Assembly (NCBI GenBank): GCA_030068145.1
Contig: JAPJBO010000827.1
Location: 1 to 64,000 of the forward strand
Source of the DNA: Diplonema papillatum
Taxonomy: Eukaryota > Euglenozoa > Diplonemea > Diplonemida > Diplonemidae
DNA: 64,000 bases
Direction: 5' to 3'
Made by a program: the position numbers and the translations under genes. The notes under the pieces were generated by a model. The model worked only from the letters and a program-made list of their open reading frames with translations, was not told where the DNA came from and did no database searches. Position 1 is the first letter of the stretch. Each line of letters begins with the position of its first letter. Below are positions 1 to 7,139 of this stretch, in pieces.

Positions 1-1
1 A

Positions 2-673
2 AAGAGCCTCTCCGGGATTTTCCGCCACTTAGGCATTTGCAACCAATCCCTCCTGAGCTTGGCGGCTGCTCTGAGGGCCGTCGGAGCTGCGATACCCTGC
101 CAGCAGGCGATGCCTATGGAGAAGCACATCCTTGTAGCATGGGCGTTCAGCCAAAGCCCCCGGTTGTGTCTCGCGGCCTTGATTGCGTGGAAGACAGCGT
201 CAAGGTGGACGGAGGTGTCGAATCTGTCGTCGGCGAACTTCCTTCTCGTCAAGCGAGACGAGGTCGTGATCGACTGGTTCACAATCCCAAAGGGGAGAAG
301 GGCCATGCCGTTCACGCACTCAAGGTGGGTGGTCATCAAGGGCGATCTGACAGAGGCGATCTTCTTGCTTCTGACTTCTCTGCCACCGTTCCAGAGGTTG
401 ACCTCATGGACGACTACAAAGTTGGTGGGGGTGTGGCGAAGAAGCCCGCAACTGTCTCTGTACTCGGCTCACAGCATAAAGAGAGGCGCCCTGACCTACC
501 TCTTCAAGAAGGTGGCTGCCGGCCATCTGATTCCAGAAGTTCTTCTCTCTCGGCTCGCCAAGCACAAGGTCAAGGAGGTCGAGGGGCTAGCCGAGGTGAC
601 CCTGAGGTACGGAGGCGACCCCCTGGCAATGGCAAGAGCTTTGAGAACCGACAAGGTGACCGCATTGCTCTGA
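2..673 (+). CDS. Tyrosine recombinase (C-terminal catalytic part) of a YR retrotransposon
   Basis: The frame is open from the first bases of the window, so the 5' end is missing; about 223 residues are visible. The family cuts and rejoins DNA through a tyrosine and integrates the element's circular DNA. Matches to the catalytic set: ASRWTEVSNL supplies the first Arg; YSAHSIKRGAL corresponds to the H-x-x-R box, although Lys sits where the second Arg is usual, with Arg one place later; and TLRYGGDP near the C-terminus supplies the candidate nucleophilic Tyr. The stop at 671-673 is followed by RT in another frame after about 150 bp. I recognise the family by motif, not by full-length alignment. 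Confidence 0.65.
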   Translation, partial: KSLSGIFRHLGICNQSLLSLAAALRAVGAAIPCQQAMPMEKHILVAWAFSQSPRLCLAALIAWKTASRWTEVSNLSSANFLLVKRDEVVIDWFTIPKGRRAMPFTHSRWVVIKGDLTEAIFLLLTSLPPFQRLTSWTTTKLVGVWRRSPQLSLYSAHSIKRGALTYLFKKVAAGHLIPEVLLSRLAKHKVKEVEGLAEVTLRYGGDPLAMARALRTDKVTALL

Positions 674-819
674 ATGACTTTCTCTCGTCGATGCACACTT
701 TCCCTTCTGCTCGAATCTCCAACACTTTTCACTCGATCACGAGGCGGGGTAAAAGAACGAGGCTTCCTGAGTCAGAAAAGGAGAAACAATCCCCTTTGCA
801 TGTTTCGAGTGTCCCGCCC

Positions 820-2337
820 ATGGACATTGATAAGCTGAGGGCCCGAATGTCACCATCGGCCCTGAAGAGGTTCGATGAAGTTTGGAATGCGACCTTTTTC
901 CCATCCCTGCACCACCCAGCGTCGGGACCGTCACGGAGTTCCTTCTTGAGTCCCTCTCATGCTACGACTCTGTATGAGCACGGCATTGCCTCACGTGTCG
1001 ATGGCCCCGGTCCATTCGAGAACATACCGTTTACAGTTGTTGAAGAGAAGGAAGAAGGGATTCGGCAAAGATTTATTTTGTGGACCCGGGCAGCGAACAA
1101 TTGCTTGTCTGAACGAGGGTACGAGGCAAAAGTGCCCATCGAGCATATCTCTTTTTACTTGCTGTGTGTGAACGATGAATGTGCCTCGACCAGGGATTTC
1201 AAAACGGGGTTTTATGCCATAGAAGTACCAAAACCGAGTCGGCATCTGTTCACTTTTTCCGACTCTGACGGCGACTGGTGGACTCTGAACCGGCTCCCGA
1301 TGGGGCATTGTTGTGCCCCGGAGATCATGCACACCCTTGCAGCGGTGGCGGCAGGGGACCCAGTGTACGTCAAACCAGCATTTGCGGCCAAAGGTGTGTG
1401 TGTGCACGTTTGGATCGATAACATTCGATACACTGGAAGAACTGTGGCAGTAAAAAGGGAGTCTGCAAGACTCGACACGACGGCCGAAAGTTGCCGACTC
1501 ACATGGAAGCCGCAAGACACAAGAAACCAGGTCAAGATATATGAGTTTATTGGTGTCGAATGGAACCATGAAAAGAAAGTAGTGCGGCCTTCCAGCAAAA
1601 TCAGAAACAGGCTCGAGGCACTGGATCTTTCTACAGATGTTACTGCGTCAGACCTTGAGTCTCTGGGTGGTAGGTTGCTACACGCGTCAGCTGTTTCAGG
1701 TGTGTTCCCAGGGACATACTGGTTTGCCCTAAAGTTTTTAAGGAGAATTGTGAACTCTCTAAATCGCAATACAAGGCAACCCGGCACACGTGTTGCTCTG
1801 CCAACGTCCGTAGTAGTGCAACTGAATAAGTGGCGCCAAGAGGTTCAAGTGGAGCGCCAGGTTCAACCTCATTCTCAACCAACAGCTTTCACCATTTTTG
1901 TTGACGCGAGCCTCAAGGGATGGGGCGGCGTTATTGTTGATCGGGAAACAGGCGAAGTATTCGTTCACGGGGAGGAATGGTCACCCTTCCACAAGAAACA
2001 TCACATCAATGAGTTAGAGGCACGCGCCTTACTCTGTGTGTTGAGGTTGCTTCCAGGCAAGTCCGCTGGCAGACCAATTAGTATTTTTGTTGACAACACA
2101 ACCGTTGTTGGCGCCGCAAGGAAGAAGCAGTGTGTCAAGAGCAGGATCCTGAACGACTCAGTTGTGGGTGCGTTGCAGACACTGAAAGACAGTAGATGCA
2201 CTTTTTCCCTTGAGTGGGTGAAGTCGGAATGCAATCCTGCTGATATGCCATCGCGCGTTCCGCCCATCAGGATGACCCGTGACAATCAGGACCAGGTTCT
2301 ACAGGCGGTGAGGCGTTTTCTGGGCCAACATGCGTAG
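820..2337 (+). CDS. Reverse transcriptase-RNase H of the YR retrotransposon
   Basis: About 505 residues from the ATG at 820 (MDIDKLRARM); the same frame is open further upstream, but there it only shadows the recombinase gene. RT motifs: TRDFKTGFYAIEV (motif A, catalytic Asp), LNRLPMGHCCAPEIM (motif B-like) and VWIDNIRYTG (motif C). Motif C reads D-N where most RTs have D-D, which is unusual unless it is the norm for this clade. RNase H follows: TIFVDASLKGWGG, HHINELEA, ISIFVDNTTV and SECNPADMPSR give the four acidic positions. RT copies element RNA and RNase H removes the template. The ORF ends 2 bp before the first split direct repeat. Confidence 0.8.
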   Translation: MDIDKLRARMSPSALKRFDEVWNATFFPSLHHPASGPSRSSFLSPSHATTLYEHGIASRVDGPGPFENIPFTVVEEKEEGIRQRFILWTRAANNCLSERGYEAKVPIEHISFYLLCVNDECASTRDFKTGFYAIEVPKPSRHLFTFSDSDGDWWTLNRLPMGHCCAPEIMHTLAAVAAGDPVYVKPAFAAKGVCVHVWIDNIRYTGRTVAVKRESARLDTTAESCRLTWKPQDTRNQVKIYEFIGVEWNHEKKVVRPSSKIRNRLEALDLSTDVTASDLESLGGRLLHASAVSGVFPGTYWFALKFLRRIVNSLNRNTRQPGTRVALPTSVVVQLNKWRQEVQVERQVQPHSQPTAFTIFVDASLKGWGGVIVDRETGEVFVHGEEWSPFHKKHHINELEARALLCVLRLLPGKSAGRPISIFVDNTTVVGAARKKQCVKSRILNDSVVGALQTLKDSRCTFSLEWVKSECNPADMPSRVPPIRMTRDNQDQVLQAVRRFLGQHA

Positions 2338-2339
2338 TG

Positions 2340-2491
2340 GAGGCGGAAAGTGACCTTGTCTTCGGCAAGGCTTTTTCGTTTCCCACAGTGTTTGTTTTCC
2401 GTTTTCTTGGTTTCACGCACGCCTTTTTCGTCTTCTTGCTTTCCATTCTTCATGTGGTAGCACCGGCTAAACTCGGAGGATAGCTCGATTC
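2340..2491 (+). repeat. Split direct repeat, copy 1 (B1)
   Basis: This 152-bp segment is identical to 2634-2785. It starts immediately after the RT-RNase H stop codon and contains a small stem (CCTTG...CAAGG) near its start. The identity suggests recent copying, as expected for split direct repeats of YR retrotransposons. The 142 bp between the two copies would be A2. Confidence 0.8.
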
Positions 2492-2633
2492 TGCAGATTC
2501 ATTTGGGGAATCGACATTCCAGAGAATAGCCCCTAGTAGCTATTTATCCAACAAATAGTACTAAGAACCAGGGGGGAGGTTGGTTGCTTGGTTGGTGGTC
2601 TCAAAGCCTTGAATCCCGCCCACCCATCCCCCT

Positions 2634-2785
2634 GAGGCGGAAAGTGACCTTGTCTTCGGCAAGGCTTTTTCGTTTCCCACAGTGTTTGTTTTCCGTTTTC
2701 TTGGTTTCACGCACGCCTTTTTCGTCTTCTTGCTTTCCATTCTTCATGTGGTAGCACCGGCTAAACTCGGAGGATAGCTCGATTC
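2634..2785 (+). repeat. Split direct repeat, copy 2 (B2)
   Basis: Second identical 152-bp copy, direct orientation. Its end (GCTCGATTC at 2777-2785) probably marks the right end of the retroelement. Confidence 0.8.
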
Positions 2786-3312
2786 CCGAACAGAAAGTCC
2801 CGTCCGGGTAAAGCAGCTACTGCTGTGCGGGCACTCAGAGGAGACATAAATTCGAAAAACACTCCAAATATTTTTCCTATCCAAATATTTTCCTATCCAA
2901 TATTTTTCCGAAGACGGTATAAGCGAAACGGGAATTTGGCTTTTTGGATATAAGCGAAACGAAAATTTGACTTTTGGATATAAGCGATTTTTTCCCAAAA
3001 TAGAATTCCGCAAATTAAAGGGCCATAAATTGTCAGGTGTACAGAGCCTTCAGGCCAAAAAACGTCCAGATGCGCAAACACCGTCTCTGTATTATGCACT
3101 GCTGCGAGCACAGGGGATTAGCTTCTATATCCACATTTGGACTGTCAGTCCAAATTTGGAAAGGCCGCCGAGAAAAAAAGAAATAAAAAATGGGACTACA
3201 CCACCACCAAGCCCCGGCAGAGTGGTTAATGTGCCATCTGAGGCCTCTCAGGACCCAGCCCTGTCGTGAAGATACGTCGCGTCGCGCTGCATTGAGCCTA
3301 TTTCCTGGCCTG
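2786..3312. other. Intergenic, AT-rich, no gene seen
   Basis: A short series of near repeats around CAAATATTTTTCCTATCC (2865-2910) and GGATATAAGCGAAACG (2920-2990) is visible. Open frames here are short and show no recognisable protein features. Confidence 0.4.
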
Positions 3313-3520
3313 CAGGTCTTTCGAAGAATTCGGCAAGTACAATGTATCGAATGGGTCGGCGGGTGTGTGAGGCTACTTCTGTTCGCGCTGCCCTTGCGAC
3401 AGGGTGGTGGAGGAGGGAGCAAGCTAGCTTGGATGACTGTGCATAATGGATACCGTTTCTTCGGGCCTGGAAATTTGGTGTACCGTACCGTTTTTTTCCG
3501 GCTCGCTACGCGAGCCGAAA
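3313..3520 (+). repeat. Dispersed repeat family B, copy 1
   Basis: About 200 bp that recurs in inverted orientation at 5110-5345. Both copies share the GCAGGTCTTTCGAAGA block, ATGGGTCGGCGGGT, a GGTGGAGGGAGCAAGCT-like block, and a terminal hairpin GGCTCGCTACGCGAGCC. A hairpin near one end and no inverted termini recall non-autonomous Helitrons, but I see no clear CTRR end, so the class is open. Confidence 0.6.
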
Positions 3521-3539
3521 AAAGAAGAAGAAGAAAAAA

Positions 3540-3775
3540 AGAAAAAGGCCGCACCGGGTCCAGGAACGTGACGGTCACCACAGCTTGCAAGGCTTGAGTC
3601 GGAGGCGGCACAGTGCCACAACCCCGTCCGCTCTGCCCTGTGGCTGACGTCTCGACGAGCTTATGTTCAGCGCAAGCGCCAAGCCCCAAGGTGCGCCACG
3701 CCTTGATGCTTTAGTTTGGGAAATCGGTAGCCACTTGACCCGTAGGCCCGTGGCTCTGCAGTACCGCCGTTAGGC
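3540..3775 (+). repeat. Dispersed repeat family A, copy 1
   Basis: Recurs at 39925-40215 (+), 43078-43345 (-) and 61742-61885 (+), with a fragment near 38248-38290 (-). Common blocks include GGTCCAGGAGCGTGACGGTC, CGTCCGCTCTGCCCTGTGGC and TTTGGGAAATCGGTAGCCAC. The element is about 290 bp with an A/G-rich stretch at one side, which fits a SINE or a short non-autonomous transposon. I did not find convincing Pol III A and B boxes. Confidence 0.7.
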
Positions 3776-4479
3776 GAGTTAATTCTGGCGGACAGGAAAA
3801 TCCGCCGGAAATTAAAACGCCAGAATTACCGTCTATCCTGTAGCACGAAATGTCTCCAGGCAAAACCCCGCTTTCACATTTCTTTAGCCGTGCCTCTAGC
3901 CCGCACTTACAATACAGCAGTTCCCCTCCTGATCCCATCTCCAAGCAGAAAGAAGATGCCGCACGTGTCAGCCTAGCCTAGGCGGGTTGTGCTCCTCGTA
4001 TGAAACGAGAAGCACTCTTTAGTCCCCCGACGGTGCTTTCGTGCACGCAAACGAATCTCGGTCTCAAAACCGTGCCAGCTGGCTGACCGGCTCGTGGTCC
4101 TCCGTGGTACGTAACTTGAAGTTAACAGCCCACCGCTCATTTCGTGTGCACTCGTACACGGTATCCGTGTATGTATGCGATGCAACACGATGTCGTACCA
4201 CAGCCGCCGCGTCTCTAGTATCTCCAATGCACGTTCACAAGACCCTCCCTTTTTTTGCCCTATTCAGTACAGTTGTACTGAAAGCAACATTTCCGGAACA
4301 ACGCCTGCACATTCAAAGTTAAACACGGCAACCGAAAAAGTGCTATGGCAAGAAAAGCCCCCACGACTTATGTTCTACGTGAAGAAGAAGACCCTGCAAC
4401 CTTTTGGTTGAGTAGCCTCTGTTACTTTGTTTGCAGATTTCTTCTTTAGCCCTAAGGTATTTTCGACTTTCTCTTATAT
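3776..4479. other. Intergenic, no gene seen
   Basis: No ORF with recognisable features on either strand; sequence is of mixed composition without obvious repeats. Confidence 0.3.
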
Positions 4480-4590
4480 CCGTAGCTATTTTCCCTTTTA
4501 TCCCTAACTAGGGATAAACGAGAAACCAATAGGGATATAAGAGAACACATTAGGGATATAAGAGAAAACATTAGGGATATAAGAGAATGT
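4480..4590 (+). repeat. Short tandem repeat, about 21-22 bp unit
   Basis: The motif TAGGGATATAAGAGAA recurs three to four times (for example 4530, 4551, 4572), preceded by the small palindrome CCCTAACTAGGG. Copies differ by a few bases. Confidence 0.7.
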
Positions 4591-5109
4591 TTTGTCTCGC
4601 TGTTCTGCCCACGTGTTCCACGTGTGGCCCTATTTACGCTCTTTTTGGGAAAAGTCCAAGATCCTATTTACGTTTTTTTGCACTTTTTCCGCCTGTTTTT
4701 TGCACCCGTTTTGGTTCGTAGCTACTCCCAGACCGTACTAACGAGCAAAAAGAATCAAGAAGGCGAACCAAACTCGACCACTTGATAATTGATGATGATC
4801 AACACTTGTGCCGAAGAAGATGCAAACCCTTGCTTCATGCCGTGCCATGGAGTTGCGGCGTACCGCACTGGGAGGGTGAAATATTTCGGGACAGAGGAAT
4901 ATCGGACTCTTTGCGTTTTTGCATTATTTCTGTTGTTTGTAAGGAGGTTGTACCAGCACTGCCGCGAAGATCATCACCATCATCACAATCGGAAGTTTGT
5001 CAGGCGCCCAACAAGAACTCGAATGGTGTTGCGTCTACGCTTGCCAATATAAAGCTAAGACCTTCAGAATCATCGAATTAATGGAGTATTTATCATCCCC
5101 CAGTGTTCT
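4591..5109. other. Intergenic, no gene seen
   Basis: Overlapping open frames of up to 99 codons occur, but none has recognisable composition or motifs. I treat them as chance ORFs. Confidence 0.3.
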
Positions 5110-5345
5110 AATGCAAACACTTGATTCTTTGGCTCGCGTAGCGAGCCGGAAAAAAAAGGGTATGATACACCCAAATTCCCGGCTCCTGTAAGCCCGAAGA
5201 AACGGGTGTATCTGTCATGAGCAGACATCCAAGCCAGCTTGCTCCCTCCACCACCTGTCACAGTGCAATCAGGAGTTGCCCCAAACCCGCCGACCCATTT
5301 GATGTGTTGTTGTATTCGCCCAGCTCTTCGAAAGACCTGCATGGG
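5110..5345 (-). repeat. Dispersed repeat family B, copy 2 (inverted)
   Basis: Reverse-complement relative of 3313-3520, including the GGCTCGCGTAGCGAGCC hairpin at about 5132. Together the two copies form a widely spaced inverted pair about 1.6 kb apart. Confidence 0.6.
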
Positions 5346-5500
5346 CCTGCTTGGGTGGCCTTCGGGTGGTATCTCGGACACAAGATGCGTGCTGACAACG
5401 TACTGATTCAGCATGTGTACAAAAAGAAACTAAAATAATTAACGTGCTGAAATAAGTATGTTTATTTCACTGGGGTCCCAAATTCTTCACTCCATTTTTT

Positions 5501-5612
5501 TACTACCCCCATTTTTTAACCACTACCCCCCCTTTCTTAACCACTACCCCCCCTTTTTTAACCACTACCCCCCCTTTTTTAACCACTACCCCCCCTTTTT
5601 TAACCACTACCC
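5501..5612 (+). repeat. Tandem repeat, about 21 bp x 5
   Basis: Unit approximately TTTTTTAACCACTACCCCCC, five copies with small changes, inside the left part of the 5461-6204 element. Confidence 0.8.
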
Positions 5613-5725
5613 TAAAAACTGGTCACGAGTGAAGAAAAAACGGTTCAGGTGGGTAAAAACAATGATGTTACCAATGGAAAAACGACAAAAAAGAAGAAGA
5701 ATGATGTAAACAGCTTGCCATGTGA

Positions 5726-6056
5726 TTATTTTTTGGTGCCCTTAGGGTGCGGCTTGATAGCATCTGTACCAATCTGAATGATAGCTCCCTCAGCAATGTT
5801 GCTGAAGTAGAAAACATTCGAAGGTGGTACAGGGTGTGCTTGAGTCAAAAATGCAGGGATCTCAATGCAGGGGGCCTCAAGTGTTGGTGCGGTGCTACCA
5901 CTGGCCTCAGTATCTGTGGCCGCGTGATCAAGTGGACGGTAGAAGGTCAGCAATGATCGCTTTCACTTTCTTCGATTTCTCACTTGATGTTGAGCTGCTG
6001 TCAGACGAACTGCTGTCAGATGATGGTGTTGGCACTTTTCTCTTCCTTCCGGGCAT
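5726..6056 (-). pseudogene. Frameshifted small basic/Ser-rich protein in the TIR element
   Basis: From an ATG at 6056 (minus) the frame reads MPGRKRKVPTPSSDSSSSD and then a second basic patch KSKKVKA, ending at 5928 after 42 codons. A coding-like frame (FYRPLDHAATDTEASG... to HPKGTKK) continues in the neighbouring phase to 5726. A single-base indel near 5950 would join them into a protein of about 115 residues. The N-terminus looks like a nuclear localisation signal plus Ser-rich linker. Function unknown. Confidence 0.4.
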
Positions 6057-6221
6057 GATTCTGTTCTTGGTCTCCCCTTTTTCTGTATATCCTGGGTATT
6101 TTTTACCTTCATTCCGTTAAAAACACTCGTAACTCTGTTTTCTTCACTACCCCACTTCTTCCGGGTCGTTTGGAGTGACTCATTTGGGACACCAGTGAAA
6201 TAAAATTATCTTATCACCCAT

Positions 6222-6322
6222 TAATGGCGAAAATTTTCACTCTCGAACCCAATTTTTTGGCACTCGACCCTCCGGGTCTCGTGCCAAAAAATTGGGTTCT
6301 CGAGTGAAAATTTTCGCCATTA
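6222..6322. repeat. 101-nt near-perfect palindrome (42-nt arms)
   Basis: Arms 6222-6263 and 6281-6322 are reverse complements apart from a central swap in CTCTCGAA versus CTCGAGAA. The 17-nt spacer itself contains GACCC-TCC-GGGTC, so the whole segment can fold. It starts 17 bp after the right end of the 5461-6204 element. It may be a fold-back element or the joined ends of another transposon. Confidence 0.85.
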
Positions 6323-6339
6323 TTAACAGGTAATAAATA

Positions 6340-6402
6340 GCTATTTCGGCGCGAATAGAGACTTTTTTCCCGCGGATAGAGACTTTTTCCCGCGGAAAAA
6401 GT
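6340..6402 (+). repeat. Short copy of the GCGAATAnAGACTTTTT motif
   Basis: Two to three units of a motif that also forms the 11535-11745 array (GCGAATA-G/A-AGACTTTTT followed by CCGCGG). The shared unit links two sites 5 kb apart. Confidence 0.6.
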
Positions 6403-6605
6403 TGTGAAAGTTGGGTCGAAAATTTTTGGTCGAAATTTTTGGTCGAAAGTTTTTGGTCAAAATTTTTGGTCGAAATTTTTGGTCGAAAGTTTTTGGTCAA
6501 ATTTTTGGTCGAAATTTTTTGGCCAAAATTTTTGGTCGAAAAATTTTGGCCAAAATTTTATGGTCGAAATTTTTTGGTCAAAAATTTCTGGTCAAAAAAT
6601 TGCCC
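6403..6605 (+). repeat. AT-rich tandem array, about 15 bp unit
   Basis: Roughly a dozen copies of units like GGTCGAAATTTTT and GGTCAAAATTTTT. Translations of this array are shadows, not proteins. Confidence 0.85.
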
Positions 6606-7021
6606 AAACCCAGAACACAGACCAACCCCCATTGATAAAACACACACCCTGATAACCACAGATACGACCCAGATACGACCCTTGAATCCCGGATCCTCAA
6701 GCTGCTTTGATCAACGCAACTATTGTAAATCGCTTTGCTGTACACGTAAATTGCTTTGTACACTATACTCTTTCATCACGACTAACCGATAGCGAGTTTC
6801 TACTTCCCAAGCTCGAGATCTTGCGGGAGGGGGTTCGCCACCATGCCACCTGCACCGCCACTTCCAAACCAGCTTCCCATCCCCCCGATCAACAACCTCC
6901 AAACCGTCAGGCTGCAGCCCTACACCCTGCGCCACTTCCACCAGAAGCCCCCAAGCTCCAGCGACCATCGTGCCCGATGACGATAGTTAGGGCCGCCACA
7001 GCAGAGCGCCTCTTATCACTG

Positions 7022-7139
7022 GAGGCTGGCATACCCAGACCCGCAAACCCGCATACCCTAACCCGCAAACCCCGCAAACCCGCATACCCTAACCCGCAAA
7101 CCCCGCAAACCCGCATACCCGAACCCGCCAACCCTAATA
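7022..7139 (+). repeat. CCCTAA-like satellite, left part
   Basis: Units built from ACCCGCAAACCCGCAT and ACCCTA, the same satellite as 9504-10045. The array is split by the transposon at 7140-9503: the left side ends CCAACCCTAATA and the right side resumes TACCCGCATACCGAG, the junction seen uninterrupted at 9935-9960. Confidence 0.85.

Larger units (their letters stand above)
1..2785 (+). mobile_element. 3' part of a tyrosine-recombinase (VIPER/Ngaro/DIRS-type) retrotransposon
   Basis: Three parts in a row define the element: a tyrosine recombinase domain (2-673), a reverse transcriptase-RNase H ORF (820-2337), and two identical 152-bp direct repeats (2340-2491, 2634-2785) separated by 142 bp. 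YR retrotransposons of the Ngaro/PAT type end in split direct repeats arranged B1-A2-B2, and this end fits that plan; the matching A1 and any gag gene would lie left of the window. Recombinase before RT is the reverse of the usual DIRS/Ngaro order but is the order I recall for trypanosomatid VIPER-type elements. Both reading frames are open, so the copy may be recent. The left boundary is not visible. Confidence 0.75.
5461..6204 (-). mobile_element. Small DNA transposon with 33-bp terminal inverted repeats
   Basis: The left end (5461-5493) and the reverse complement of the right end (6172-6204) match at 29 of 33 positions, both starting TTTATTTCACTGG. The 744-bp element contains a C-rich tandem array (5501-5612) and a broken minus-strand reading frame (5726-6056). 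No clear target duplication is visible, so the true ends may lie a few bases away. It is probably non-autonomous; superfamily not identified. Confidence 0.65.

Noticed and set aside
37-819. N-terminal extension of the RT ORF in the same frame
   Set aside because: The recombinase gene occupies another frame here with clear catalytic motifs; the RT-frame translation is compositionally random and the ATG at 820 is sufficient.
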